Source: an uncultured Porphyromonadaceae bacterium (GTDB taxonomy: Bacteria; Bacteroidota; Bacteroidia; Bacteroidales; Muribaculaceae). Taken from it: a DNA stretch of 49,864 nucleotides. How positions within the stretch are numbered: position 1 is the first letter of the stretch; each line of letters starts with the position of its first letter. Of the stretch, positions 33,672-42,732 are shown piece by piece. The notes beneath the pieces were generated by a model. The model did not search any database, had not been told where the DNA came from, and worked only from the letters and a program-made list of their open reading frames with translations. Both the position numbers and the translations under genes were made by a program. The stretch spans positions 1 to 49,864 of the forward strand of contig CALAVE010000085.1 in the NCBI GenBank assembly GCA_937892215.1, read 5' to 3'.

Positions 33672-34403
33672 ATGAAATCGGATAGCTTGGTGATAATACC
33701 GACATACAACGAGATTGAGAACGTGGAGGCCATCATAGGCGCGGTGACATCGCTGGGAGGTCACGACTTTGACGTGCTGGTGGTGGACGACAACAGTCCC
33801 GACGGAACGGCTGCCGTGGTGGAGCGCATTATGGCTGAGCGAGGCGACAGCCGGGTGAACCTGCTTAAGCGTGCCGGAAAGATGGGGCTTGGAACGGCCT
33901 ACATAGAGGGTTTCAAGTGGGCCTTAGCCGCCGGTTATGACTACGTGATTGAGATGGATGCCGATTTCTCTCACCGGCCCGAGGACCTGATTCCGTTACA
34001 GGCCGCGTGCGCCGAGCGTGCCGATGTGTCGGTGGGTTCACGCTACGTTAGCGGCGTGAACGTGGTGAACTGGCCCATAGGGCGCGTGCTCATGTCGTAT
34101 TTCGCGTCGAAGTACGTGAAAGTTATAACCGGTATGAAGGTTCACGACACCACAGCCGGATTCGTGTGTTACCGTCGCTCAGTTCTTGAGGCGATTGACC
34201 TTGAGAAAGTGGAGTTCAAGGGCTACGCCTTCCAGATAGAGATGAAATTCACGGCCTACAAGAAAGGCTTCAAGATAGAGGAGGTTCCCATAGTGTTTGT
34301 TAACCGCCGCTTAGGGACGAGCAAGATGAGCGGCGGCATCTTCAGCGAAGCTCTGCTGGGTGTGGTGAAATTGAGGCTGCGCGCGATGACCGGCAAGATT
34401 TAA
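33672..34403 (+). CDS. Polyprenol monophosphomannose synthase (GT2, DPM1-like)
   Basis: The enzyme moves mannose (or another hexose) from its nucleotide sugar to a polyprenyl phosphate at the cytoplasmic face of the membrane, making a lipid-linked sugar donor. The 243 residues hold the GT2 fold: LVIIPTYNEIENVEAII, VVDDNSPDGT with the nucleotide-binding Asp pair, and EMDADFSHRPEDL with the metal-binding DAD. VPIVFVNRRLGTSKMSG is a family motif. There is no C-terminal membrane domain, as in DPM1. The product could feed protein O-mannosylation or surface glycans. The calcium ATPase gene follows by 21 bp. Confidence 0.88.
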   Translation: MKSDSLVIIPTYNEIENVEAIIGAVTSLGGHDFDVLVVDDNSPDGTAAVVERIMAERGDSRVNLLKRAGKMGLGTAYIEGFKWALAAGYDYVIEMDADFSHRPEDLIPLQAACAERADVSVGSRYVSGVNVVNWPIGRVLMSYFASKYVKVITGMKVHDTTAGFVCYRRSVLEAIDLEKVEFKGYAFQIEMKFTAYKKGFKIEEVPIVFVNRRLGTSKMSGGIFSEALLGVVKLRLRAMTGKI

Positions 34404-34424
34404 GTATGTTGTTTTCAAAGGATA

Positions 34425-37055
34425 ATGAGCCAGCCTAAATCCAGACAAGACAAGCGACCACGCGGTCTGACGCAGCGTGAAGTGGAACAGAGCCGCCAGC
34501 GTTATGGCAGCAACGTGCTTACTGAGCCGCGTCAGCCATCGGTCTTGCGTCAGTTCGCGGATAAATTCAACGACCCTCTGATAAAGATACTGCTGGTAGC
34601 GCTGGGGCTCTCGATTTGCATAGCGTTATACCAGTATTTTTATGTGGAAGGCTCCAACCTGGGCAAGTTGCTTCTGGAGCCTGCGGGAATCTTCGTGGCG
34701 ATAGTGCTGGCCACACTCGTGGGATTTCTTGTGGAACTGAACGCCAACAAGAAATTCCGTCTCCTCAACCAGATGAACGACAGCGTGAAGGTGAAGGTGA
34801 TTCGCGACGGACGCGTCACCACCGTGGAGCGCCGCGATGTGGTGGTGGGCGACGTGGTGATGCTGGATGCCGGAGACAAGGTGCCTGCCGATGGCCGACT
34901 GCTGAGCAGCATGCAGATGCGCGTGAATGAGAGTTCGTTCACCGGCGAGCCATCGGTGCTAAAGAGCCATCGCGAGGCCGACCTTGACCCCGAAGCCACT
35001 TACGAGACAGACATGCTGCTGCGAGGTTCCACGCTGATTGAAGGACACGGCACAATGCGCGTGGAGCGCGTTGGCGACAGCACAGAATACGGCAAGATTT
35101 ACACAGAGGTGCAGATTGAGAACGATGTGAAAACGCCACTCATGCGCCAGTTGGAGCAACTGGGGAAATGGATTTCCAGGGGAAGTTACATTGTGGGCGT
35201 ACTCATAGTACTGGGGCGCATAGTAGCCTATCTGGCCGCCGGTGACGACCTGTGGAGCCTGGCCGGCGCGGAATATGTGCTGGAAACAGTGATGCTGGCC
35301 GTGACCCTGGTGGTGGTGAGCGTCCCCGAGGGACTGCCCATGAGCGTTACCCTAAGTCTGGCGCTGAGTATGCGCCGCATGCTGCAGACGAGCAATCTGG
35401 TACGCAAGATGCACGCATGCGAGACAATGGGCTCTGCCACTGTGATTTGCACAGACAAGACCGGAACCCTCACCAAGAACATGATGCAGGTGGGTGCCGC
35501 ACGCTTCGCCGAAGACGAGGTGCGAGTATGCGGTCTGAGCGCCGACGATGCAGTGGCCGTGTCAATCGCGGCCAACTCAACTGCCCATCTGGGTTCAGAC
35601 AAAGACGGGAAACATGAAGTGATAGGCAATTCCACCGAAGGAGCCCTGCTGATGTGGCTCGACGACCGCGGTGAGAGCTACAGTTACCTGCGCGACACCT
35701 GTGAAGTGCTGGCACAGTTGCCATTCAGCCCAGAGCGTAAATATATGGCCACAGTGGTTCGAGAGCCCGAATCGGGGCGCTCACTGCTGCTTGTGAAAGG
35801 TGCGCCGGAAGTGGTGGCCCAAATGTGCATTTCAGTGCCAGAGACCGCCACTGCCGAACTCGCCGAATATCAGTCGAAAGCCATGAGGACCCTTGCTTTC
35901 GCGGTAAAAGAGGACTATGACGCCGGTGGGAATCTGCGTCAGTTGGGTGGCCTTGATTGGTTAGGCTACGTTGCTATCAGCGACCCTGTGCGTGACGACG
36001 TTCCTGCCGCTGTCCGCGGCTGCCAGGATGCCGGAATAAAGGTGAAAATGGTTACCGGCGACACAGAGGCTACCGCACGCGAAATAGGCTATCAGACAGG
36101 TATTTGCAATGCCGAAGACGGGCCGCAATGCTACGTTACCGGTACCGAATTTGCAGCAATGAGCGACAGTGAAGCCCGCCAGCGAGTTCGTGAGATAAAG
36201 ATAATGTCGCGCGCCCGTCCCGATGACAAATCGCGTTTAGTGAGACTTTTACAGGACAATGACGAGGTGGTGGCAGTGACCGGCGACGGCACCAACGACG
36301 CTCCGGCACTGAACTCGGCACAAGTGGGCCTATCAATGGGTTCCGGAACTGCCGTGGCCAAGGAGGCAAGCGACATCACCATACTCAACGACTCATTCGC
36401 GAGCATCAATCGTGCGGTGATGTGGGGCCGCTCGCTCTACAAGAACATCCAGCGCTTTCTGGTGTTCCAACTCACCGTGAATGTGGCCGCATGCCTCATA
36501 GTTACGATTTGCTCCTACTTCAGCGAGCAGTCACCGCTCACAGTCACCCAGATGCTATGGGTGAACCTTATAATGGACACCCTGGCGGCATTGTCGCTGG
36601 CATCGCTACCGCCGCAGGAGAGCGTCATGAGCGACAAGCCTCGCCGACCTGGGAAGGCCATTATCACTCGCGAGATGAAGAATTTCATTCTGTGGATGAG
36701 CGTGCCTATCGCATTGGCCATGTCGGCGCTGTTCTACGTGTTCTGGCGTAGCGGCAATATCAACACACACGAAATGAGCGTGTTCTTCTCGGTGTTCGTG
36801 TTCATTCAGGTGTGGAACCTGCTGAACGCACGCCGTTTCGACGGTGGAGCGGGTCTGCTGAAGGACTGGCGCGAGAGCAAGGTGTTCCTGGGCGTGCTGG
36901 CTCTGATTACCGTTTTCCAAGTGCTTATAGTGCAGACAGGGGGCGCGGTGTTCTCTGTGGAGCCCTTGTCGCTGAAGGAGTGGCTGCTGATAATAGGCGG
37001 CACTTCGCTGGTGCTCCTGGCCGGGTATCCGCTTACTAGAAAACGCCGTGCCTGA
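34425..37055 (+). CDS. Calcium-translocating P-type ATPase (PMCA-like)
   Basis: The 876-residue protein is a P2-type cation ATPase that probably exports Ca2+. It has the N-terminal cation-ATPase segment (GLTQREVEQSRQRYGSNVL), actuator motif SSFTGEPSVLKS, the phosphorylation site ICTDKTGTLTKN with Asp344, hinge GDGTNDAPAL, and ten predicted transmembrane helices. VVVSVPEGLPMSVTL is the M4 motif (PEGLP), typical of Ca2+ pumps of the PMCA/SERCA group. The six C-terminal helices include MLWVNLIMDTLAALSLA. It probably shares a transcript with the mannose-phospholipid synthase upstream. Confidence 0.9.
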   Translation: MSQPKSRQDKRPRGLTQREVEQSRQRYGSNVLTEPRQPSVLRQFADKFNDPLIKILLVALGLSICIALYQYFYVEGSNLGKLLLEPAGIFVAIVLATLVGFLVELNANKKFRLLNQMNDSVKVKVIRDGRVTTVERRDVVVGDVVMLDAGDKVPADGRLLSSMQMRVNESSFTGEPSVLKSHREADLDPEATYETDMLLRGSTLIEGHGTMRVERVGDSTEYGKIYTEVQIENDVKTPLMRQLEQLGKWISRGSYIVGVLIVLGRIVAYLAAGDDLWSLAGAEYVLETVMLAVTLVVVSVPEGLPMSVTLSLALSMRRMLQTSNLVRKMHACETMGSATVICTDKTGTLTKNMMQVGAARFAEDEVRVCGLSADDAVAVSIAANSTAHLGSDKDGKHEVIGNSTEGALLMWLDDRGESYSYLRDTCEVLAQLPFSPERKYMATVVREPESGRSLLLVKGAPEVVAQMCISVPETATAELAEYQSKAMRTLAFAVKEDYDAGGNLRQLGGLDWLGYVAISDPVRDDVPAAVRGCQDAGIKVKMVTGDTEATAREIGYQTGICNAEDGPQCYVTGTEFAAMSDSEARQRVREIKIMSRARPDDKSRLVRLLQDNDEVVAVTGDGTNDAPALNSAQVGLSMGSGTAVAKEASDITILNDSFASINRAVMWGRSLYKNIQRFLVFQLTVNVAACLIVTICSYFSEQSPLTVTQMLWVNLIMDTLAALSLASLPPQESVMSDKPRRPGKAIITREMKNFILWMSVPIALAMSALFYVFWRSGNINTHEMSVFFSVFVFIQVWNLLNARRFDGGAGLLKDWRESKVFLGVLALITVFQVLIVQTGGAVFSVEPLSLKEWLLIIGGTSLVLLAGYPLTRKRRA

Positions 37056-37100
37056 TTTAGTTTGTTGTAGTATAACCTGAAATTGAACTGTTTGGAAATT

Positions 37101-38174
37101 ATGAAAACAAGAATTGTAATTATGCTTATGATGATGGGAACGCTTTTTGCAGGTGCTCAAAACCGAGAAGAACGAGAGGCGAGGCTGAAAGTTTACGGGC
37201 TTGAAACGTGCGTAGATAACCCTGTGTTTACCATTCCCCCGCACGAGATGAGTGAGGCCGATCAGGAACGCGCCGGTTTGGCCGGAGTATGTCGTAACGA
37301 CGGAGTTGCATACACTGATGACTTCCTGGTGTTTTCCCGCGAATGGCACTTCGCGCCCAAGCTGAAGTACTGCCGTGAAGAGCTGGAAGTGTTGAAGAAA
37401 GTGGTGTGCGCACCCCGAATTGACCAGAGCGACATTAACGGCATGGTGCTGAAGGTGATGGCCTGGAAAACCGGTGACTGTGGTGCCGTGGTAGTGTACC
37501 GAATGTTTGGCTACGGCTGCGACCACTTTGTTGCCTCCTACGACAACCGCGGCCAACTGCTCGACGCTATGTTCCTTAACGGCGGAAAAGAGGTGGACGA
37601 ATTGTTCATGGCCGAGAACAACGGCAGTTTCAAGAATTCCAACTTCTCAGCCAACTCTACACTGAAGCGAACCGATGGTAACCACTTCTTTGTGAACCAT
37701 AGGAAAATGTACGACGTTCTGAAGCGCGGCGAGAAACCAGTTTCGGCCACGACGGAACTGAGGGAGTATTTCTCTGTGAACAAAGCCGGATGCTTCGTGC
37801 GCGACTCGCTCGTGAAAGACGCTGAATTTCCTGCCGTGAACCGTAAGGCGATGGAACTCTTCGAATTGCGCGAGAGTCCGCTCAGCGCCAAGAACTATAT
37901 GCTACTCCACTGCCGGATGGCTACCGCGCTAAAGGATACGTCGCAGGAACTCTCGTTCATGCGCTGGAACTTCATGAAGGTGATGAGCGACCCTGCCGCT
38001 TTTCTGGGTTGGTGCAAGCGCAATCCTAAGACCTCAGCCGCTATAGCCTATTATCTGAATATGGTTCGCGATAATGAGGACGCAGAAATGCGAATGGAAG
38101 CCATAAAAAAAGCGTTGCGAGTGCTTCCTTCAGATGAGCGCTCATACTGGATCAGAAAACTGAATCTGGACTGA
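37101..38174 (+). CDS. Exported protein of unknown function
   Basis: I do not recognise this family. From ATG 37101 (the longer frame would start at TTG 37083) it has 357 residues: a signal peptide (MKTRIVIMLMMMGTLFAGAQ), then a soluble region without membrane helices. The middle contains conserved-looking aromatic and Cys positions (VYRMFGYGCDHFVASYD). The C-terminal 120 residues are helical (KNYMLLHCRMATALKD, SAAIAYYLNMVRDNEDAEMRMEAIKKAL) and could form TPR-like repeats. It follows the ATPase by 45 bp in the same direction, so it may be co-transcribed. Confidence 0.7.
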   Translation: MKTRIVIMLMMMGTLFAGAQNREEREARLKVYGLETCVDNPVFTIPPHEMSEADQERAGLAGVCRNDGVAYTDDFLVFSREWHFAPKLKYCREELEVLKKVVCAPRIDQSDINGMVLKVMAWKTGDCGAVVVYRMFGYGCDHFVASYDNRGQLLDAMFLNGGKEVDELFMAENNGSFKNSNFSANSTLKRTDGNHFFVNHRKMYDVLKRGEKPVSATTELREYFSVNKAGCFVRDSLVKDAEFPAVNRKAMELFELRESPLSAKNYMLLHCRMATALKDTSQELSFMRWNFMKVMSDPAAFLGWCKRNPKTSAAIAYYLNMVRDNEDAEMRMEAIKKALRVLPSDERSYWIRKLNLD

Positions 38175-38231
38175 GAAGCCCCTGACTTGCAAGAGATAGG
38201 CGGCGCCGATGAGGTGCCGTATGAACAAAAT

Positions 38232-38268
38232 AAGAAGTGGCGGTTCTGTCTCAGAATGGCCACTTCTT
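38232..38268 (-). terminator. Strong hairpin between convergent genes, likely glpC terminator
   Basis: A perfect 10-bp stem AAGAAGTGGC/GCCACTTCTT (38232-38241 with 38259-38268), extended by an inner GTTCTG/CAGAAT pairing. On the minus strand it is followed by ATTTTGTT, a weak U-tract; on the plus strand the following bases are not U-rich. It may act in both directions. Confidence 0.55.
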
Positions 38269-38340
38269 GTGGAATTTATAAAGGGGATATTATAATTTGG
38301 TCATCAGTATTCGTTTGCAAATGCGTGGCAAAAATAATCT

Positions 38341-38393
38341 AAATTTTGAAACTGTGCAACACATGTTCAAATTTTTCTAACTGAAACAGTTAG
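38341..38393. repeat. Two inverted repeats after glpC
   Basis: One is AT-rich: AAATTTTGAA (38341-38350) with TTCAAATTTTT (about 38366-38376), enclosing TGTG/CACA. The other is a perfect 7-bp repeat CTAACTG/CAGTTAG (38377-38383 with 38387-38393, triloop AAA), 8 bp beyond the glpC stop. The first is followed by a T-run on the plus strand, so it could terminate the plus-strand genes. Confidence 0.45.
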
Positions 38394-38401
38394 GCGTAAG
38401 T

Positions 38402-39637
38402 TTAGGAGAACGCCAACGCCAGAACCTCCATAGGGTGCATAACCCGTGCTCCGGTAGCTGCAGCAATCTGCTGTGAACACATCTCGCAGTCGGTGACCAC
38501 CACGTTGGCACTGGCTTCCTCAATGGCCTGAAACAGCGGCTGCCCTATTTTCAAGCTCCTGTTGTAGTTCTCTGTCTTGAAACCGTAAGTGCCGGCCATA
38601 CCACAACACTGTGAGTCGAGCATGATAAGTTCCACTCCCGGAATCATGCGCAGCAGCGATGCCGAGTAATAGGACCATCCCAGTTTCTCCATGTGGCAGG
38701 CCGAGTGGTAGGCAATGCGAAGTTTGAAGTCGGGCTTAACCGACGGCAACTGCAACTCACCGTCTTCTATTTTCTTGAAAATAAACCTGGTGGCGAGGGA
38801 GATGCGGTCGCGCACGTCGTGGTTGTCCAGTCCGAGCACAAACTTGTATTCGTCGCGCAGCGTAAAGGTGCAGGTGGAACTGGTGGTAAGCACGTCGCTC
38901 ACCTGCGAAGCCGGGAGCCTCAACTGGTTCAGATTGTGAAAAGCCAATTTCAGCGCTTTCTGCGGCATACCGTTGGCCATGAAAGGATTGCCGCAGCATT
39001 TCTCATCCTTGATAAGTGTTACGCCAAAGCCGAGTTTGTTCATAACCTTCACGAAGGCTATGCCCGGCCCATGGTCGTTGTAGTTGACGTGGCAACCGTG
39101 GAAATAGCCCACTTGATGTTCAAATCCTGCTTGCTGCTTGGCCGCGTTCTTCTCAAACCACTTCTCGAAGGTGGTGTTGGCATAGGTTGGGAAAGAGAAA
39201 TGCCTGTCAATACCGAGCATCCGGTGCTTGTATTCCTTGGCGGTCACGAGGTTCTGCAGCGTATTGAATGCCGGTGTAAGACGAGTTGCGACACGGCCCA
39301 CAAGGTCGGTGCTGGCAAGCAGTCGGGCCCTGATACCCGGCTTTCGCCGGCTGTTCTGCAATCTTGCCCGCTGGATGATGTCGCCAATGCGCACGTCGTG
39401 TGGGCAAGCCACCTCGCAACGTTTGCAGTTGAGGCACAGTTTCAACGAGTCGTCATAGAAGTTGGGGTTTTTCAATCGGTATCGTTCTCCGTCGGGTCCA
39501 GCCTGCTTGGGTCCGGGGAACAGTGGCTCCACCGCCGAGACCGGACAGTAAACCGTGCAGATGGAGCACTTGAGACATTCCTCAAAGTTGTTGTCGCTGA
39601 TACTGCTTACGAAGAAGTTATGTGAGACTTTACTCAT
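38402..39637 (-). CDS. glpC: Anaerobic glycerol-3-phosphate dehydrogenase subunit C
   Basis: GlpC anchors the GlpAB dehydrogenase to the membrane and passes electrons from glycerol-3-phosphate to the quinone pool. The 411 residues start with two 4Fe-4S motifs (CLKCSICTVYCP and CLNCKRCEVACP), followed by two CCG domains (DEKCCGNPF near 213, DSQCCGMAG near 345). The C-terminal segment MCSQQIAAATGARVMHP is typical. It is the last gene of glpABC, 16 bp after glpB. It has no transmembrane helix, as in other GlpC proteins, and binds the membrane peripherally. Confidence 0.92.
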   Translation of the reverse strand: MSKVSHNFFVSSISDNNFEECLKCSICTVYCPVSAVEPLFPGPKQAGPDGERYRLKNPNFYDDSLKLCLNCKRCEVACPHDVRIGDIIQRARLQNSRRKPGIRARLLASTDLVGRVATRLTPAFNTLQNLVTAKEYKHRMLGIDRHFSFPTYANTTFEKWFEKNAAKQQAGFEHQVGYFHGCHVNYNDHGPGIAFVKVMNKLGFGVTLIKDEKCCGNPFMANGMPQKALKLAFHNLNQLRLPASQVSDVLTTSSTCTFTLRDEYKFVLGLDNHDVRDRISLATRFIFKKIEDGELQLPSVKPDFKLRIAYHSACHMEKLGWSYYSASLLRMIPGVELIMLDSQCCGMAGTYGFKTENYNRSLKIGQPLFQAIEEASANVVVTDCEMCSQQIAAATGARVMHPMEVLALAFS

Positions 39638-39653
39638 ATTACCAGATTTATTG

Positions 39654-40913
39654 TTAGTGGTGGTCTTTGGATTTGATGATATCGTGTGCGGCGGCGAGTG
39701 CCGTTATCATGTCAACTCCGGTGGAATCGGCGAGCGAAATGGGATTGTGCCCGCTGAGAACAGCCCCGGCGGCCCACAGGTTTTGCAGAGTGTCGCCGCT
39801 TATGGCGGGATGCAGTTCAGAGTCGGTCCTCACTCCGAATTCCATGTATGGCTGTCGGTCGTTGAGCCGTAGCGAGGTCCATTCACCCCTGTCGGGCAAG
39901 GAGTCCACATCGAGGTTCATAATTGGTTCTACGATTGTGTCCTGAGTGGCCACAAGGCCGTTGCCCATGAAAGAGCCTGTGGCGAGGATGAAATTGTCGG
40001 CACTGAGTCGCTGGTCGGGGAGGTTTGACGCGGTTACGCTTGTGATTCGGCCGTGGCTTATGGCCGCGTTTCGCACTGTGCTTCCCAGCATAAATGTTCC
40101 TCCAAGGCTGAGGAAGCGTTTACGCAGCCTTGTCTGGATTCTAACACCGGTAACAGCCGGCGGTAGAGTGGAAATACAATATAGCGGACGGGTGACCATA
40201 CGCCGCAGGTACTGCAGGTTCTTGTCGTCGGCGATGCCGAACACCGCAGGCAGCAAAATGGCGTCTTCCCCTGAGATGGCACGGTTAATCTCCACCGAGA
40301 GTTGGTCTATTGCCTTCTGGTCAGCGAGGATGCGTGCTATGTTAGTGGCTCTCATCTCGGTTTGGCTGGTGCGCAATGTTTCCAGCGCTGGCGTACTGAC
40401 TTCGGCCACGTTGCAGGCGGCACCGGCCTTTTCAAGGTTGTGTTTGAGGAACGATACGGGAAAGTCGATGTAGCCGGCGATATTCACGAGCAGTGCTTTC
40501 CTGAAGGGAAATTTCAGGCTAATGTCGGCGGTAATGTAGTCGTCGAGCGTGAGCCATGCCGGTTTGGGAATTCCTATCGGGGAAATGCGGTAGTGGTTTG
40601 TAGCGGCATCTCCGTTCACCCTGATTCCCGACGACGCAAGCAGTTCCCGGGCCTCGGCGGCCAGTTGAGGCAGACGCTGCGTTCCTATTACCTTGTAGGG
40701 ATGCGACTGCGGGAGATTCTCGCACTCGTCGAGCGGAGCCTGCACCACAGAACCGTCGGGGTTATACCCTAAGAGTTCCAACGAGCCCGAAGTGAAGTGC
40801 AGACGGCTCTGCCCGGTGGCGAGAATTGCCACACGCTGCCCCTTCGCGGCCAGAGTAATGCCCGCGGTGAGTCCGGTGAGACCTCCTCCTATTATTATGG
40901 TGCTAAACTTCAT
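39654..40913 (-). CDS. glpB: Anaerobic glycerol-3-phosphate dehydrogenase subunit B
   Basis: GlpB is an FAD-dependent partner of GlpA. The 419-residue protein has the dinucleotide-binding start TIIIGGGLTGLTAGITLA (GxGxxG), the segment LHFTSGSLELLG, and a C-terminal FAD-closing motif NLWAAGAVLSGHNPI. It overlaps glpA by 11 bp, consistent with coupled translation and a 1:1 complex. Confidence 0.9.
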   Translation of the reverse strand: MKFSTIIIGGGLTGLTAGITLAAKGQRVAILATGQSRLHFTSGSLELLGYNPDGSVVQAPLDECENLPQSHPYKVIGTQRLPQLAAEARELLASSGIRVNGDAATNHYRISPIGIPKPAWLTLDDYITADISLKFPFRKALLVNIAGYIDFPVSFLKHNLEKAGAACNVAEVSTPALETLRTSQTEMRATNIARILADQKAIDQLSVEINRAISGEDAILLPAVFGIADDKNLQYLRRMVTRPLYCISTLPPAVTGVRIQTRLRKRFLSLGGTFMLGSTVRNAAISHGRITSVTASNLPDQRLSADNFILATGSFMGNGLVATQDTIVEPIMNLDVDSLPDRGEWTSLRLNDRQPYMEFGVRTDSELHPAISGDTLQNLWAAGAVLSGHNPISLADSTGVDMITALAAAHDIIKSKDHH

Positions 40914-42573
40914 GAGAGTCGGGATTAGGTGATGTTTGTGGCGATGCCTTGGGCAAGTCGTCGGGCTGTATTAGGTTCATTCCGCATAGCGACTGGTAAG
41001 TCATGGCGGACAGTTGGGCCTCGCTGAGCGCAGTTCCCCATGCCACCGGGCGAATGCCTTTCCAGCGCTCGTTGAGGAAGGCGTTGAGGTCGCTGATTTG
41101 GGTCTCAGGGTCACCGTCCCTGCCAGCCATAAGCGCCGCGGCTCGGCAAGCACACATCTTTCCCTGGCATGTGCCCATGCCCAGGCGGGTGCGTCGGCGA
41201 AGGCGGGCCAGCGACGAAGCGTGCAGTTCATTTATTGCGTAGTTAACCTCGGCGGTGCTTACGTGCTCGCATTCGCACACAAGCGCGCGTTGCTCGGGAC
41301 GCTCGTCGTGAATCTTAGAAACCAAGGTGCCGTGGCGGCCTTCGGCAGCGCGATGCGCGAAACTTACGGGAGGTGTGTCTTCATCGTCGTCGCGCACGGG
41401 CATTGGTTCTGAGCCCGGCAGCGGCGTCACAGCCGTGGTGCAAGCCACTTTCACATTCAGTTTGCGGCAGACAAGGTCGGTGGCTTGCTGCGCCATAAGC
41501 CTGTAAGTCATCATCTTGCCACCCGTGATGGTGATGAAACCATCCATGCCGTCGCGCTTTGCGTGGTCTATGCATACGATGCCGCGGCTAATGTCGCGAC
41601 CGGAGTCGTCGTTATCCGATGCCACGAGCGGCCTGATGCCGGCGTAGGCCCTGAGAATGCGAGTCCGGGCAAGTAGCGGCACCAGTTTCACACCTTCGGC
41701 AAGAAGCAAGTCCACCTCCCCGTTTGTTACGGTGGTGTCGTCAATCCTGTCGATGGGAACGCGGTCGCTGGTGGTTCCGAGCACGCACACAATGTCGTCA
41801 GGTACCAGGATGTCACCGTTAGAGGGCTTGCGGCATCGGTTAATAACCATATTGTTCACCCTGTGCCCGAAGATGAGCAGAGCGCCTCGTGCCGGATACA
41901 TATTGAGCGTTATGCCGGCAAGTCCGGCTATATGCTGTCCCCAGATTCCGGCCGCATTCACTACGACAGGTGCGTGATATTCAGTCTTGTTGCCATAGGA
42001 GTCGGTTGCCACCACTCCGGTCACAGAGGTGCCAGAAGTAAGTATCTGTGTCACTGCATGGTGCGTAATAACTTGCGCACCGTGCGCCTGAGCGTCGAGG
42101 ATGTTGGCCATGGTAAGCCTGAAAGGGTCGATAGCCGCGTCGGGGACACGGACGGCGCCTATTATGTCGGGATTTACGGCCGGTTCAAGTTCGATGGCTT
42201 CGCGAGTAGAAATTATCTGCGCGTTGATGCCGGTGCTGATGCAGGCTTGCGCGAATTGCTGCTGGTAAGCGAGGTCGTCGCCAGGCAGCGATATAAACAG
42301 GCCGTCGGTCTCTTCCACACAGTGCCGGGCTATGCGCCGCAGTATGCGGTTTTCTGCTATACATTCAGCCGCATTTTCGGGGTCGGACACGGCATAGCGA
42401 GCACCGCTGTGCATAAGGCCGTGATTACGTCCGCTGGCGCCGTGGGTTAAGTCGTGTTTCTCGATGAGCAGTACCTTGAGTCCACGCATAGCGCAGTCAC
42501 GGGCGACACCGGCACCGGTGATGCCGCCGCCTATTACTATGACGTGGAATGAATTATTGCGCAAACTGCCCAT
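40903..42573 (-). CDS. glpA: Anaerobic glycerol-3-phosphate dehydrogenase subunit A
   Basis: GlpA carries the catalytic FAD that oxidises glycerol-3-phosphate to dihydroxyacetone phosphate. I choose ATG 42573 (MGSLRNNSFHVIVIGGG), because the longer frame's ATG at 42597 lies inside the promoter. The protein has the DAO-family FAD fold (GGGITGAGVARDCAMRGL, SGRNHGLMHSGARY) and a C-terminal BFD-like 2Fe-2S domain (CECEHVSTAEVNYAI, GMGTCQGKMCACR), as expected for GlpA rather than aerobic GlpD. First gene of glpABC. Confidence 0.94.
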   Translation of the reverse strand: MGSLRNNSFHVIVIGGGITGAGVARDCAMRGLKVLLIEKHDLTHGASGRNHGLMHSGARYAVSDPENAAECIAENRILRRIARHCVEETDGLFISLPGDDLAYQQQFAQACISTGINAQIISTREAIELEPAVNPDIIGAVRVPDAAIDPFRLTMANILDAQAHGAQVITHHAVTQILTSGTSVTGVVATDSYGNKTEYHAPVVVNAAGIWGQHIAGLAGITLNMYPARGALLIFGHRVNNMVINRCRKPSNGDILVPDDIVCVLGTTSDRVPIDRIDDTTVTNGEVDLLLAEGVKLVPLLARTRILRAYAGIRPLVASDNDDSGRDISRGIVCIDHAKRDGMDGFITITGGKMMTYRLMAQQATDLVCRKLNVKVACTTAVTPLPGSEPMPVRDDDEDTPPVSFAHRAAEGRHGTLVSKIHDERPEQRALVCECEHVSTAEVNYAINELHASSLARLRRRTRLGMGTCQGKMCACRAAALMAGRDGDPETQISDLNAFLNERWKGIRPVAWGTALSEAQLSAMTYQSLCGMNLIQPDDLPKASPQTSPNPDSHEV

Positions 42574-42594
42574 GCCTTGTAAACTAATAAAAAA

Positions 42595-42626
42595 CAAAGA
42601 TAGTAAAGATTTCTGAGGAATGCAAG
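42595..42626 (-). promoter_or_regulatory. Promoter of glpABC
   Basis: Minus strand: CTTG (42623-42626), 20-bp spacer, TATCTTTG (42595-42602). It leaves a leader of about 18 nt to ATG 42573 and so decides the glpA start. Confidence 0.7.
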
Positions 42627-42637
42627 AGGGCGGCGGG

Positions 42638-42674
42638 AAAAAGGAGGGAGCGTTCCACGGCCGGGAGCGCCCCC
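42638..42674 (-). terminator. Rho-independent terminator of the secreted nuclease gene
   Basis: Minus strand: stem GGGGGCG/CGCTCCC (42668-42674 with 42646-42652, one G-U), 15-nt loop, then TCC and a five-T run. It lies about 60 nt past the nuclease stop and overlaps the upstream side of the glpABC promoter region. Confidence 0.65.
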
Positions 42675-42676
42675 AC

Positions 42677-42714
42677 AGCGTTTAAGAAGTTAAAGCAGTT
42701 TCTTAACGCTTTTT
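42677..42714 (+). terminator. Plus-strand-oriented hairpin with T-run
   Basis: AGCGTT-T-AAGAA (42677-42688) pairs with TTCTTAACGCT (42700-42710), with a T-run at 42710-42714. The T-run follows only on the plus strand, where no gene ends. It could block antisense transcription into the nuclease gene or form a 3' stem of the nuclease mRNA. Confidence 0.5.
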
Positions 42715-42732
42715 CCTGTTTTTGCTACCGGG

